Below, piece by piece: positions 1 through 14,300 of a DNA stretch of 64,000 nucleotides. Made by a program: the position numbers and the translations under genes. Source of the stretch: Atrichornis clamosus (lineage: Eukaryota; Chordata; Aves; Passeriformes; Menuridae); contig WBMZ01012100.1 in assembly GCA_013400975.1 (NCBI GenBank), forward strand, positions 1-64,000, read 5' to 3'. The notes beneath the pieces are model-generated. The model saw only the letters and a program-made list of their open reading frames with translations, had not been told where the DNA came from and made no database searches. Position 1 is the stretch's first letter, and every line of letters begins with the position of its first letter.

Positions 1-230
1 GGAGGGGGCGCAGCGGGCGGGGGGGCCGGGCCCGCCGCGCCCCGCGGGGAAGGGGCGGTTCGCCGCCGTGCCCGGCACCCTCGGGAGCTACAGGTGTCCG
101 CTCCCCGCGGTGTGCGCTCCCCCCGGTGTCCGGCCGCCGGTCCCGTCCCGCTGCCTCCGTGTGGCTTCTGGGGCGACTTTCGCCCAGCACAAATAACTAC
201 AAATGCGCGTGCGGAGGGGTGTCGATACGC
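1..230. promoter_or_regulatory. Edge of a CpG island, probable promoter/first-exon region
   Basis: The first roughly 230 bases are extremely G+C- and CpG-rich and then give way abruptly to AT-rich DNA, as at vertebrate CpG-island promoters. On the + strand one frame is open from base 1 to about base 91, where CTACAG is followed by GTGTCC, a possible splice donor. A first exon running rightwards is therefore conceivable, but open frames are expected in such GC-rich DNA. I could not find a downstream exon to pair with it, and a gene running leftwards is equally possible. The island is cut by the window edge. What is seen is the composition; promoter function is inferred. Confidence 0.55.
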
Positions 231-3200
231 ACCGTCTGATCAGCTCGTGTGAAATCATGGCCAGAAACATCTCCTAAATCATCCTAAGCCATCCTAAACA
301 GCCACTAAGAAGTCAGTTAAAATCTATGGTCTTACGTATGGAATTATTTAAACAATTCTACTTAGCCAGAATTTCCATCAACTTCTCTGCGTTTTCCTTT
401 CAAGGTGTATTTGCTGATTATACAGCAGTTCAACCAGAACAGCATTCTTCGGCTCTGTATTTTGATTATCAAAAGCAGAATTAATGTAATAGTGGCTTTT
501 CAAGTATAGTAATTAGTTTCTTTGAAAGTAACTGACAACATTTACCTACTTCAGCCGTCCAAGTGTAAACTATAATGCTTTTAAACTTGGATTTCATTTA
601 AAAGTTCTGTTGAAATTATAAAGTGAAGATTTAGAAAATATGTTCCTTTTGTCTGTGAATTTCTACTTTTCCTCTCATCTTGGAAAGAAGTTCTTAAGAA
701 ACCTAATATTGAAGGTAGTAAGATGAAGACATACAGCTGAATACTTGAAACTGTCATTGTTAGTAGGAAGAGACCTGTTTCAAGTAAAGTGAAAATATTT
801 TCTATTTTATTTTACATAGAACAAATTTAGAAGAATTGCAGACATTTCTCTATAATCTGTCAATTTAGTCTGAAATACAGTGGATCAGATAAATAATAAC
901 TTGTTACGCACTTTGAGAAGAAATCTTAATGATACTTTGAGTGCTGGGTCTAATAAGTTATCCTGTGTCATTTTATAGACACTTAGAAAAGGTACTTCTT
1001 ACCTGCTTGATAAATAAATCATAAAACATGAGTAAAACCAAATAGTATCTGTTAGAATTCCTGCTGTCCAGAAAGTGAAGAAGTGTGTATTATGGCTATA
1101 ACATTCTCTTTTGATTAGTTTGAAAATTACCCACTCTATAAGCAATGACTCAGTTGATTTGGCATATCTTACAAAGATACTTTACTTACAAATTGAACCT
1201 TGGAAGGTTGTGGTTCCAGACTCGGGGTTTTGGGGGCGAGATGAGCTTATGTTTTATCCAACTGGCCCACAAAGTCCCGCTTTTGGTGGTCACTTTTTTC
1301 TGCAAAAGAAAACAGCTCATTATGGCTCTTACATTGGACAGTAAACTTAGTACTAAACTACTGCTGCACTTAGTAAAAGGCTACTAAACACTTTAGATAA
1401 ATAATCATGTTCTAACTTTACTGTTGTCTTCAGTAATAAAAAGTGGATAGAAAATATTATAATTCCAAAATTTAAAAGTTTTCTAACTGTTGGTGGTGTT
1501 TTTCTCTTAAAAAGCCAGCAAAAGCTGAAGAAAAAGTCACCTTTCAAAGAGTGGTCACTCAATATAGGTGAATTGGGAGAAAAGAAAGTCCCTAGAAAAG
1601 TGAGATAGTTTAAACCTTGAAAAAATCATATAAACACCAGTAGAATTTGTATTGTCAATCCCCCCCTCATTTTGTTTTGCTCACAAAGTATTCAGTTGTA
1701 GTGTATCTCTTGAACTAGCTGTTTCTTTATGTACATCTGTTTGTGTGTCTACGTGTGTACGGTCTGTATCTATGATTCAATTTAAAGTCTGATAATTTTT
1801 GTACTGGTAAAAGTTGTGGAATATTTTTATGAGTAGGGCACTGTAAACCTGAGCTTGGTAGAGCTGTTTAAGTTAAGAACTATTTACGTTTTGGTATCAA
1901 TATAAGTATTATTTTTACTTAAAATTTACATAGCTGTACTTTCCTCACAGGACTCTAAAAAGTGTTGGAAATGTTGGTAGATACACTGAACTTTCTCATG
2001 GTTCCAAATACACTGCACAGATATTTGACACGGAATGAACACGTGATACTCACACAATGTAATTTATACAATGTCTCCTACATACAGCATATGCACCCAA
2101 CATACATACAGGAGCATCCTCTCGGTGTAAACGTGTCTGTCATAGTTTTGACATTTTATGCCAGCTAATCACCTGCTTAAGTTACACACAAACATCCAGG
2201 CATTCACATTGTGGTCACATTGACATCGCAGTCAGATTAATTTTAAGTGTTAACCTACACAGACTGAATGAATTTGAGTATTTCAAAAAGGCCAGGAAAT
2301 TCAGCTGAAGTTAAACAGTGATACACTGTTAAAGCAGAATTTTTGGTATGTGATTTATCATATGACTATATGCAGGATCTGTACATTTATGCAAATAGGT
2401 ATCAGGATGAATTATCTAGATTTTTCTACAGAATTCTGATATCTTACATTTTATAGCAATATAATCACAACACAAGTGAAATAGGACATGACCAAACCTC
2501 AGTGCAAAAGATTCCTCACTTGTTTAAGACTGAAATCTGATTTGAAGGAGCTTGGGTCAGAATTGTGCTGCTAATACACCTTTTAGCTACTATTTTCCAT
2601 GAAATAATGCTGTTCAAAAGCAGCATTTATGAAAGGTTAAATTTTGATAAGCTAATTAAGCTATGAATTTAACTGTAGAATTTTTTTTTTTTGAATTATA
2701 GTACTTAGTCTGTGAATACATTCTAGACCTGTCCAATCTTCCAGGCTGTCACATTTGGACTGGGTTTACTCCTGTGGTCTCTTTACCAGTTTTCTGAGAA
2801 TGTCAGAGCAGAGAACCAGAGATTAGAAAGTGGATCAATGTAGGGATCTTGCTTTAGGGGAAAAGAAAAACACATACCCAAACAGCACTGAAGATCAGCT
2901 CTGCTCTGCTGAAATACCACAGCTGTTTCTAACCAACTGTTACTTTAAAGCTCTTAAATTAAAATGTAATTTTGTACGGCTACTTTCAGTAGGATGTGTT
3001 TTACGTATGACACTTTGTTAATCAGCTATTTTTAAATTATTTTTTAAAATAATTTTAATCTGATTCTCTATTGAGGATGTATAAAATTCACTTGCATTCC
3101 TTCTAGCACCAATAACCTAGCTATAGAATTAATACACTATTTAAATGATTAATGAGCAGTGTTAAAGAACACAGTTATGCTTTTGTAGGCCTTCCTCATA

Positions 3201-6200
3201 CAGTATTTTTATTCATATTTTTTCCCCCTTAATAAGCTCACAGAAATAGCTCCTGTTTGTCTCTGGTGTGCAGTAAAACAGACTATTTTCTACTACTATA
3301 GATATCGTGCATATATTTTAAACTTTAAATATATGTTCATTTTGTATGTGTTCCTTAAATTAATGATGATTAGACAAAACAGTGATAGATTTCCTAAACA
3401 TCTGTGTTATAAAAATTTGATCTCTTTCCCTCACCCTGGTTTTCCCACCAGGTTTGCGTGCAGCTTGGGGTGCTGGCCTCAGAGCTGAGACTCCTGAAGT
3501 GCAGTGTGTATCCAGGGCATTAATAATTAATACCTGGGATCAGTCTATCTTGCTATTTGATATGAAAAAAGAAATTTACAGAAGATAAAATGTAGATGGT
3601 ATATTTGTATTAAAAATTAATTTTTCTTGAGAGAAAAAATATCATGCATTATTGAAAAAATAATATTTAGAAATATCCCAATTATTTATTGCATTTATAA
3701 TTTATAAAACTGAAAGTTCTACTAGCTATCTTTCTATTTAGAATAAATTTAGAACTACATGTTTAGAATTACTTTTCTTAATTTTTAAGCAAACCTTTAA
3801 AAAAACAGCTTACAAACACACTGAATCAGCAGAGGATTATCAAATGGCCTAATCTGTTTACTTTTGAAATTTTATTGAAAGCAGTGAAAAGAGCAGGATC
3901 TCTACCAGAATCCTGTGGCATGGTTTGGGGATTGGCCTGCATTTTCTGAAGCAAGGCCTCAACCTCTGACATCTCCTGACCCCATGTTGCAACAGAAAAG
4001 TTTTGTGACTCCCCTCTGATTCAGGCATAGAAAAAGAGAGAGAGAAGTAACGACCCCGTATTTGGAAACTCATGACCTGGAACAACTAAAAATTTTGCCT
4101 TAGTAAAGGCTACAGAATCAGCTGTCCCTTCCTAGGAAGCTATCCAGACTTTTTCCAGGGCAAAACCACAGACAGCAAAGGTCTGGTTTTAAATTGTGCC
4201 ATCTTCTTTTCTCCTTGTTGCAGTGTTACACACTGGCACTGCTTGCCTGCGGAAAACCTGGACATCATGCCACAAGGAAAATCTATGCAAACACACACTA
4301 GTATGTTCAGGCAGATTTTTTAAAGACACCACTCAAAAGATCATTTTTTATCTGCCTTAAAAATCGTATTTAGTAGGTTATGAAGCACATACAGAACAAA
4401 AAAAAGAATTGGATTTTTAAAAATGGCTTTAAAATATTAGGGGAAAAACACTGCTATCACCTGGAAGCTGCACCTGTAGTAGAAGACATAGTAGAAAAGT
4501 GGTTCAGACCATGTGGCTTGAGGCTGTGAAGCTTCTGGTGAAATTAATGAATTTAAAGCATCATTTGCCCAGTTCACAGCACACATCAGTTAGTAATTGT
4601 CATCTACAACAAGACACATATAAAAGGGTTGTAGGAAAAGGTGAGAAAAATCATTTCAGGAAGTTTCCCGATTGGCCCACGTGTCAGGAAAAATAAGTGA
4701 ATGCAGTGATTGTACTAAAGGGGCATTTCTAGTTGTTATACATTGCTGCTGTTAAAAATTTCTATTATAAAGTCAGCAAAAGTCTAGATTTTTGCTTTGA
4801 TGCTGCTGCTGTTTGTATTAAAGCTTCCTTTTGTAATCAAAGGCCTATTTCAAATCACACAAAGTGCACACACCTCTGTCAGGTGCCTGGATGCTGGTGT
4901 AAGTCAGAAGTATCTCCACTGAATTCACTGGGCCTACATCCATAAAAAATGCAACTGAGATCATGGCAAATTTCTGAAACCTGAGAAAAGAATTTGGTTA
5001 ATTTTTTATATTTTAACACCAACAAAGGGCAAATGTATTACACAGAACATAATATTAAATAACATGTGAGGAATTGAGCATTGCTTTTTTTCAACAACAT
5101 TATTATATTTTATACTTTATGCTACAAGAATCTGTGAAGAATATGGCTGTTAGGTGCTATTCAGCTGAATTACTTTAAAATAGTAACTTTTCATTTGGCA
5201 TGTCAATTGAACAGACATAACTCAAAGTTCAAATGTGCTACCTGTTTTACAAAGGATATTCATAAATATGGATTATTCAATCTACTAAATTGGGATTCCT
5301 CTTTATATTTTTACTGAGTAGTCCTTCTGTATGTATGGAAAACTGCCCAGATGGTTGGAAAATATTTTAAATTCTTTAAAATGAAAGATGTTATATAATT
5401 TTATTATGTATAATTTTCTTCTATAAACTAACGTTCACTCTGTCACTGAAGTATCCTTAAAAATGAGAAATGTAGGTCAACAGTAAGTGATGATTATTCT
5501 GTTTTTTATTGGGTATTTTTTCTTTTGGAGAGTTGAAAGAAGAGAAATTGTCCTGTATTGTCTGGGCTTCATGCAAAAGGTTTTTCACTTCCCAATACTC
5601 ACAGTATTTGTAAGATAGCTGCCTCAGAATTCACTTTATTGCATGGACAGAACCATTTTATAAATCCAGAGCAAATGAGTGTGAGGATCTTTGAAAAACT
5701 ACAATTTTCCTATGCAGTGGACTAACAGAAAATGATGATATCCTGAAGTATTGTTGGAAAGTTGTTCTAACTTAAAAATCTTTTCTTTATAGTTTCATTC
5801 TTGATGTTCCACAGCATTCACCACTTCCTGCATGGCTCTTAACCGCAGGGAAAATGAGGGACTTTTGGGGGCAGATGTGTTTCCATTACACTATCATAAT
5901 GCCCCTAAAAATCCTTATTGCTCTTGCAGTATTCTTCTGTGTTGCTGGGCCTGGTGAGAACTACTTGAAGATCTAGCTTATAAATATAGCTTTTGTCTAA
6001 AAACACCTTAAAAACACCACTGAGTTTTATTTTGTTTGTCTTATATTATTTTTAGTTGTGTTTACTGTTGCTTAAAATATAAATGGCAAGATACGCAACC
6101 ACCTGTTGGTAAATAAATGTCATAAGTCATAAATCCAAGGGACATGCTGATAACTGCATGGTATTATGATAGGGATATGTTTTGGCCTAAGAGTGAGAGC

Positions 6201-7945
6201 TTCATTTTTCTGGTACAATTAACTTGTTTTTTACATAACAATTTAGCATCCATGTCTCTGAAAATATGACAGACGTTTTGCAAGCTAACTTGAATGACTG
6301 CTGTAGTGAGTCTCACTTAGAGTATTTATTGCTTTTAGAAGCATACATCAGGTCATTTATCAAATGCACAGATCTGTCCAGTACATTTATTTAAATTAAA
6401 TGCACCAAAATATTCAAATCATGTTTTTATACAGTCTCAAAATTTTGATTAAACCTAAAGACGACACTGTGGGTTGTCAACTATTCTATGCTTATTCAAC
6501 TCAAAAGGTCTTTGTGTGGCCGTACCTCTCACTGAGGCTTCTGAGGAAGGCAGGGTGGCACAGTCCATTGGGAATGCAATCATGCTGTATGGCTCCTCCC
6601 ATAAGTGTCAGAGATGTCCAGGGATCTTCCAGCACAGTTTATTCCTGCTAGGTGGCAGGTTCCCCTGGAGTCTGCAGTTTTCCAGTTCTGGAAGGAGAAG
6701 GCACAACATACACATGTAAACATGGTTTGTTGTTGTCTTGGTATTGCAGAGCAATACATCATCAGTTCGACATGTGCAGTGCTTGTAACATTTATTTCAG
6801 CAGCTGAGTGTGGGACACGCACAGTATTGTCACTGGTTTGTGTTCCATGTACTCCTGACTTCATTAACTCCCTTAGAAGAAATCATAGATGGTGTCACAT
6901 GGTTCTTCTGACAGTGTCTGCTTATATCTTTATATAGCCTTCAAAATATCTGGTAACATAGGAAAGAAACTAACTGGGTAGATTCACCAAACTTATATAT
7001 TGAAGTTTAATCTCCAGGGAGATGCTCTTCTTCATTCTGCTACAGGAGTGTGTCTCATTTTTCATGCAGCAAAATCTTACAGGTCAAGTCATGTCCTACA
7101 GGTCACAAAGCAGGCTTGCTGTTACATCTGAAACTCAGAACTTTTGCTGCCCAGATAAATACTACAATAACAAGAAAATTCCTTTCTAGAAGGAGAGAAT
7201 GAGCAGTGTTGAACAACAAATTACAAATTCACAGATCAAAACAGGCTGGGAACATGCCTTTCAACACAAAACACTGCAACATGCAACGGCATTTCAAATT
7301 AACGTATAGACAGAACAGTGGAAAATATAGTCATTAACTTAATTCAAAATTTTCGTAGCAATATTTCAGTGTTTCTATTTGGACTACTGATCACAAGATG
7401 ATCCCTAACACCTTCTGACATAAATGGAAGGTACAACACAGACTGGCTTGATGCTTATCCAGACTTTATAATTACATTTACTTACAAGGTATGAAATAAA
7501 TTGAACTATTCATGTTATTTGCAAAGTTTTTTGCATGTTTTTTTCCTAAACACGCCAAAGCGTATGATCAGCATTCTTTTTATTTCCAAGTAATACTCCT
7601 AGGTGAAGACTCTGCATCTAATTGAAAATGTTAAAAAGAAAAGAAAAGCCTGCGACAGCATAAATTCTATGAGTTCTGCAGTATTAAGGGTCAGCGAAAG
7701 GAGTACTCCCTGTGCTACAAATTGTATATTTATATAGAAGATCTAATAAGAACAGACTGGAAGGGTTTTTTTAAAGTCTTTGGGGGGCTATGCTAGTCAC
7801 GATACTATGTAAAGAATACTGTGATAGATTTGAGCATTAAAACTGATCTAATTTTTTATTTGTCCTATGTTACCATCTTATCTTACTTGCAGTCTTTCAA
7901 GAATATCAGAATTTTTTTCTCCTAGTGTAAGCAATCTTTCATAAA
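231..7945. other. Non-coding AT-rich stretch, no gene recognised
   Basis: No open frame here exceeds about 110 codons and none is framed by convincing splice sites. The 6,470-6,940 part is slightly richer in G+C and has overlapping open frames on both strands (110 codons +, 94 codons -), which fits composition better than coding. The stretch could be the first intron of a gene starting in the left-edge CpG island, or intergenic DNA. Confidence 0.6.
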
Positions 7946-8085
7946 ATTTCTTGCATAAATAACTTGTAGATTGAAAGCTGATTATTGCATAAATATATAT
8001 ATACTTATATACATATTTCTTGCATAAATAACTTGTAGATTGAAAGCTGATTATTGCATAAATATATATATACTTATATACATAT
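7946..8085. repeat. Perfect 69-bp tandem duplication (two copies)
   Basis: The segment 7,946-8,014 is repeated without a mismatch at 8,015-8,083, and the match runs two bases further. Each unit starts ATTTCTTGCATAAATAACTT and ends in an AT-rich tract of alternating T and A. The flanking bases differ immediately outside, so the unit length is exactly 69 bp with two copies. Absence of any divergence points to a very recent duplication or to an assembly artefact. Confidence 0.95.
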
Positions 8086-11044
8086 AGGCTGTAGCAAAAG
8101 TCAGATTCCTTCTGAATGTGTGCTCTGTAAATATGTAAAAATATATTTATTGTATGGCACTGGTTTCAAGAAAAATATCGGCTTAGATCTAGCAATCCTG
8201 AGATTAAATTCAAAGAAAATAATCAAAATAAGTAACACTATATTCCAGTCTTTTATATCTAAAAGGAATCATCTTACATACAATTGTCATTTTTTTTTAC
8301 ACATTTTTATCACTGAAGAATAAGCATTAGAAAATGAGAGTAAAACACATTGTTTGAGGTGTATACTTTTGAATTCAAATACTTGCTTCAAATTGTTTTT
8401 TAAGTATTTAATCATTTTGGTATGAAACAGTATGTCACAAAAGCCTCTGGATCTGATATAGCCCCAGAGGAAGGACTGCAAAACTCACCTGTAAAACTGT
8501 ACACTGAAGCTAAATGCACTTTGGGAATAGGCTGTGAGTAGTTTCAGTATTAAACATTTTGTAAAAGATAATTTTTTTCTGGTTGCTTTTTTTCTAATAT
8601 GAGGAAAACAAAGATTTTTATTAGCCTCTTCTTAGGGATTTTGATTTAATTATAGGACCAAGAGACATTAACATGAACCAACAAATTGCTCTAAAAGTTA
8701 GAACAGTAGCAAGTAGGTAATACTTTTCAAGTAGAATTTCCACAGTGGAAAAGATATTAAATATTTGTTATGTGCCAAGAAATGGGTAATACAAGAATAC
8801 TTTGATTCTTTTACAAAATGGAAGAGCATTAACAGCATTTTAGTTTTTTATTATGTATAAAATTCTTGTGGTTACCAGCAGTCTCATAACAGAAAAAATG
8901 AAAATAGAAGAAAAGGCATGCAGTTATCAAATAGACTGGGTAAGAGAAACTAATCTCATTTATGTAGTGAACAAGCAAGCCCATTATTATCTCAAGTTTT
9001 GAACATTGCCTCAACTGTATGTACACTATTTAAAGCGTTAGTTGAAATACAGAACAAGCACATCCACTGGCTCATCCATTTTAATAGTATTCATTTATTT
9101 ACTATGTTATTTCACTTCCAGCACGTTAGATCCAGTTTCTCACTGAATGAAGAGAGTGTCCGTTCTGCTGCAGGCCGTACTGAGGGGTACCTGTGCAGCT
9201 CCTGTCACCTGCAGGCAGCAGCAGCACCGTGCTGTGGCACAAAGAGGCTGCTCAGAAAAGCTCAGCTAAGCCAGCTAATTCCACACTGTCCTAGACAAAG
9301 GTGGAAAAGGGAAGAGCTACAGCAAATGGAGCAGCAACTGCAAGAGAGGAACCACTGCTCAGATGCTGTAAATAAGTCTATAGAATAAAGTACCAGAATG
9401 TGGCCAGAAGTAAAGGTGAAGGAAGGATTCATCACAGCCTGTGATGTATTAATGCTTAGTTTATGGGAGCAGAAGTGCATACAAAAATAAACTCAATTAA
9501 TAAATGGTTACTGCTACATTTCTCAATTATATTAAACTGTTTCAGACTTTGTTAATTGTTGCCATTGATGGCTGATTAAAGATGGGTAAATGGTTTCATT
9601 TTTCCTTAACTTTTGAATGTATACAAACAATTTTATTCCCATATTTAAATCACGAGTGTCAGGATTCTGACTAAAGTGGATTTTTACTGTTGTAATAAAA
9701 CAAGTGCACATGTCAGTTTTGAAGTCCAGTGCTGACATAATTTCAGTTATAGATGGAAGAACACTTGCCAGTGTGTATACACTGTAGCAATACGAGGAGT
9801 CAATTGATGTTAATAAAGATCATTAAAAGAAATCACACATTTTATAATCAGGCTATCATCAAGATTAATAATATGACCTATTTTATACTTAAGACATCAA
9901 AATAGAAGCTGATATATTTGGAGATTATTAATTAGTAGTTAGACTTAACAGATTATATTACCCAATAAATTATCAACTGAGGAACTGGAATTCTTAACCA
10001 AATTTTTTTTGTTGTTCACTACTGTGTTTTGAGTTGTTTTTTTTTAAGAAAATGCCACTTTAAAATTTTCCTTGCTTTTCCAATGACAAGTTGTATTTTG
10101 TATATTCCTTTAAAAGTGAAATCTACAGCGTTGCTATGACTGGTCTCTGGGTCTTTTGGAGATCTCAGCAGTGAGAACAACATAAATACCAAACAAGATT
10201 GTAGCAGGTTAATTTTGATTCAGAGGAAACAATAGGATATATAAAGCCAGGGAATCTCTGCTAGTCATTTTTGGAGTTCTGAACTAATCCATAACAAAAT
10301 TATCCCATGACTGTAGTTGGCAAAAAGTAGAACAGAGTGAGTCCAGAAGATCCTCAGATTGTAGTTTGAATCAAACATAGACTTCGTGATATAATCTAGG
10401 CTCATATTAAAATAATCTAGATTCAGTACCTTGATAATTCATATAAAACCATCCTATCTTACATATTTATTCTAAATTGTACCAGAATGTCACAATTTTA
10501 TTCTTTTAAGTCTCTGTGTGTATCTAAAACTAAAAAGGAAACAAGTCCCTTCTTACAACATATCTGAAATGAAAATTACAGAGTTCTGGTTCCAGTCTGA
10601 GCATTAGGAGATGACTGTTGCAGCAGGAGGTTCTGAATTCAAGGTCCAGGCCTTTATTTGCCCTCTAGCCAGTCACAGGAAGGTGCAAAATGCCCTGACT
10701 AGAACCTAAAGCAAGGTGGTGCATGTGCCAGCACTTCACTTCTCAGAGAGAGCAATACAGCTACCACCTAATTCCAGAATGCTTTTTATTCTGAAATAGT
10801 CAACTCTGACTTTAAATACACTATCTTTGTATACCAGCTCCATTGCTATCTCCTCCTTTCCAGATTATCCAGTTAATAAACAGAAAGTTCCAAGAAGTAA
10901 AAAAACCCACCCAAAACCAGAGGTAACTCCTTCTGCCAGGAAGTAAAGATGGAGCCACAGCTGCAATTTCCTGATAACACCCCTCTCGCAAACATCCCGG
11001 AGGGGGGGGTACGTGAGTGGAAAAATTACACCAATAGTCAACTC
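8086..11044. other. Non-coding AT-rich stretch
   Basis: Nothing beyond short chance frames is visible. The 129-codon frame at 8,999-9,388 (+) overlaps a 72-codon frame on the other strand. It has no recognisable domain or strong splice context. Confidence 0.55.
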
Positions 11045-11300
11045 AAGCCTCTGGCTTTTCGCGTAAAGCAGGTCGCGGACGTGCCTGCAGTGTGGAGGCA
11101 GCGGACCAAAGGCCACCTCTGCCAGGGTGTCACACAACACCCGGTGCCCGAGACACGGCGCCGCGCCTGGCAGCGCCCGCAGAACGGCGGGCCCGGGGGG
11201 ACGCCAGTCCCTCCTGCAGGGCCGGGCTGTGCCTCTGTCCTTTGTGCTGCAGCTGGGCCCGCTCTGCAAGCACGGCACACTTCACCGCTGTTACTGCCGC
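11045..11300. promoter_or_regulatory. Isolated CpG-rich island
   Basis: About 250 bp of very high G+C with many CpG dinucleotides (for example CACGGCGCCGCGCCTGGC) stand alone in AT-rich DNA. All frames tend to be open here (181 codons + at 10,949-11,494 and 137 codons - at 10,865-11,278), which is a by-product of few A/T-rich stops. It may be a promoter of an unseen transcript, an orphan CpG island or a GC-rich fragment of an old mobile element. I cannot tell which from sequence alone. Confidence 0.45.
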
Positions 11301-14300
11301 TGTATGGCTTCACTCAGTTCTTCTCAGGTGTCACCCGCAAGGTAGCAAGAGAAGGCGAACTGCTGCATCCTGAGTTTCTTCTCACCCAACTCCCTAAGAG
11401 AACTTCCTTTATCATTGTTAATAATGGGATTGAAAAACTGCTTACAACTCCCGTTGGCAAACAAAGCAGTCAAGCGTTAACAACACAGTTTTAACCGATT
11501 TCACTCAGAATTAATAGGAGCAGAGCAGTACCCTTGAACAGCAAATCTGCAGAGTATATTACAATACCTGTAAGAGCAAGTTTATCTCATTGCACAAAAA
11601 AATCTTAACATTTCTAATGGAGCATAATATTGGGTGGTATTGACATTATATATTCCAAGGATATATTCTCATCTTTTCACAGAGAACAGGAAAATGTATT
11701 TTCCTATTCTACCTACAAAACACCTAAAAATAATCCACTATTTTATGGTAATGCACCAGACTATGGTAGTGTTACAGCAAAAACACGGAGTTTTAAACAT
11801 ATTTCAGAGATATGGACCTTGTTTCTTTTCTGTGATTCTGCATCTCCCAGTCCCAATGTATAACACTCAGGTGTTAAAAGGTTGGAAAGAACAAATAATA
11901 CATTTAAGGTGCTGTACCTTATTTTGGAATATTTTTTAGGCTGTAGGTAATGATTGCTAATATTTAGCATGAGGAATATAGAAAAATTTGGGCTGAGAAA
12001 AGGCATGGGAACAAAAAGTAGAAGAGAATAAACCAAAGTCTATGGACTAGGCCACGTGCCAGCTGCTTCTTACATCAACTTTCAGTTCTGCTGCCTGCTT
12101 TGAGTGTAGCAAAAAGATAAACATTTTCTTGTTGAAAGTTAACAAACACTGCCATGCGTGACGAGTTGATAAGTGGTATCTAGGGTTGTATCATGAGTTT
12201 ATTAGTTCATTTGAGCAAGATAGAAACGTGGTAGGAAGTTCTGATGTGCTGCTGAAAAATGAAAAGTCACTGGTCAATGCCAAAAACTGTTCTGCTGAGA
12301 AAAGGGTTTCTATTCTATTCTATTCTTAGACTGGAGCTTTCATTGCTGTAGAAGATTTTTCTGTTTGTAGTAAATTCCTCAATGTATCTGCCTCCTTTGT
12401 ACAACTTACCCCACTGTGCTGTGGTTCTGTATTTTCAGGTGGTAAAGATAGTTGGCAGTCAAAATTTTACACTCATAAGAAGCTCTGTTACAGTCATGGC
12501 ACAATAGGCAGAATTTGGTTTAGTGACTCAGTTACTTCTGCTCTGTGTCTTTTCACGTTAACTGTAGATGTTGAGATCTTGTTTCCATACTTTTGCCTGT
12601 TGTAGTTATTGAAAACTAAATACGATGTATTTAGGTATGGTACAAGATAGGTGCTGTACACCTTGATTTAGCACTTGCCTGATTAAATTCTTGATTATTT
12701 TTCTGATGCAGGCCTACATGCCTTACAACTAATTGATGGTGTTTGACTCTTGATATTATCACCAAATCTGTATTTGAGCTCAGATCTGCCAAAGTAAATA
12801 TTAAAAATCCTGCCATACATCCCAAATGTCACTTTTAGTTTCCTTTCTTGTAAGGATATGCAGCATAATGCAAACAAGGAGAAACAAGGAGATAAGGCAG
12901 TAATGTAGGATCAGGGTTTACAGGCAAAACCTGGATGTGGGTATATTAATCACAGATGATAAAAAAATAAGGAAAAAGTCTTTCTAGGTTGCAGGAAGAG
13001 ACTTATATCCTACATTGTAATGACTTTTTTTGTATCATTTATTTTACTGAACAATTATTTTAGAAAGTTTTCCTTTTTTTTTTCTTCCAAAAGTAACCAT
13101 ACATTTCTTAGTTCCTTTCCCTCACTAAGGCTTTTAGGCACCACTGACGTTTGTGGTACGCCAATTTTTATGGCTCTAGAGAAATAATAATAATAAATTT
13201 AGGAGCAAATTGTGATATTTTATCTGGCAAATGTTGTTACACTCTGTCAAAGACATAAGAAAAACATATTTTAATATGCTGTCTGACTATATGAGGTAAA
13301 AGGGACAAGAAAATTAGGACATGTGGATCAAATGTACACTTTAGCAAGATGTGACCAGTCAGGTAATATTTGCAGTTATCTGAAAGACTTCAGTAATTTC
13401 CAGATGCCTGAAGTAGGGCAAGGATAAGGACTAGGAATTTCTCCTGGATTTGATGGTTGCTTGGCACTGTGGTATGTAGATACCTTTGCCCATTGTACAA
13501 GAATTGTGTCCTTTGCCTTGGCTTCCTACTGGGAGCTCACAACTGAATACACTGACAGTCTTTCAGGACTTCCTTCCTCCTTTGTTGAGGGCACAGACAC
13601 AGGAGATGCATGTGCAGGATGTTTATGGTAAAGAATAAAAAAGTTTTAGAGCAACTGAACGCTCATGAGAGAGTGTCAGACATATGTGGATATTTGGTGG
13701 AAGTGAACACACTCCTGTCTGTTGTGAAGGAGAAAGAGCAGGGGATTCTTTTCCTCTGTATTCTCAGTCAGTGAATCACATTCTGCTGCAAGACAGAAAT
13801 TGTTTGTGTACAGATGCTTGGCTTCCTTGAAAATATAAACAGTTTTCTTGGTAGCATATTTATTCACCATATTAATATTAGTCAACTAGGGGTTATTATT
13901 TTTTAAATTGAGCTGCTCTGAGGCTAATAGCACAGAAGTATTGCTATTGGCATGCTAGATATTGCCAATTAATTAAGTAAATAAGTTCAATAACTTAATA
14001 AATTATGTTTCAATCAGTTATTAATTTCTAAATTCTCTGAGAATATCCACCATTCTTTAGGCAGGAAGAATATTCATACTGTTTTAACGGATGCTTTAAT
14101 TTGTGATGTGTGTATCTCCCAAAGCAATAAGCTGTATTTGTATTCTGTCAATACAATGATAACTTGAAATTTATTAGGAACTGCAGCATCATAAGCCTGA
14201 CTGCACAATTAAGTTAACAGGAGCTTTGCTTCAGCATTGAGACTTGCTCAAAATTAAGATCTGAATGTGTGACGTACCTCCTTTGAGATGTCACCTCTCT

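Noticed and set aside
1111..1387. Two overlapping 77- and 80-codon frames on the + strand
   Set aside because: Chance length, no splice acceptor or donor of quality, no recognisable content.
10865..11494. Frames of 181 (+), 137 (-) and about 90 codons over the 11-kb CpG island
   Set aside because: Open frames in three or more readings at once are expected in GC-rich DNA with few stops, and no splice sites or domain support any of them.
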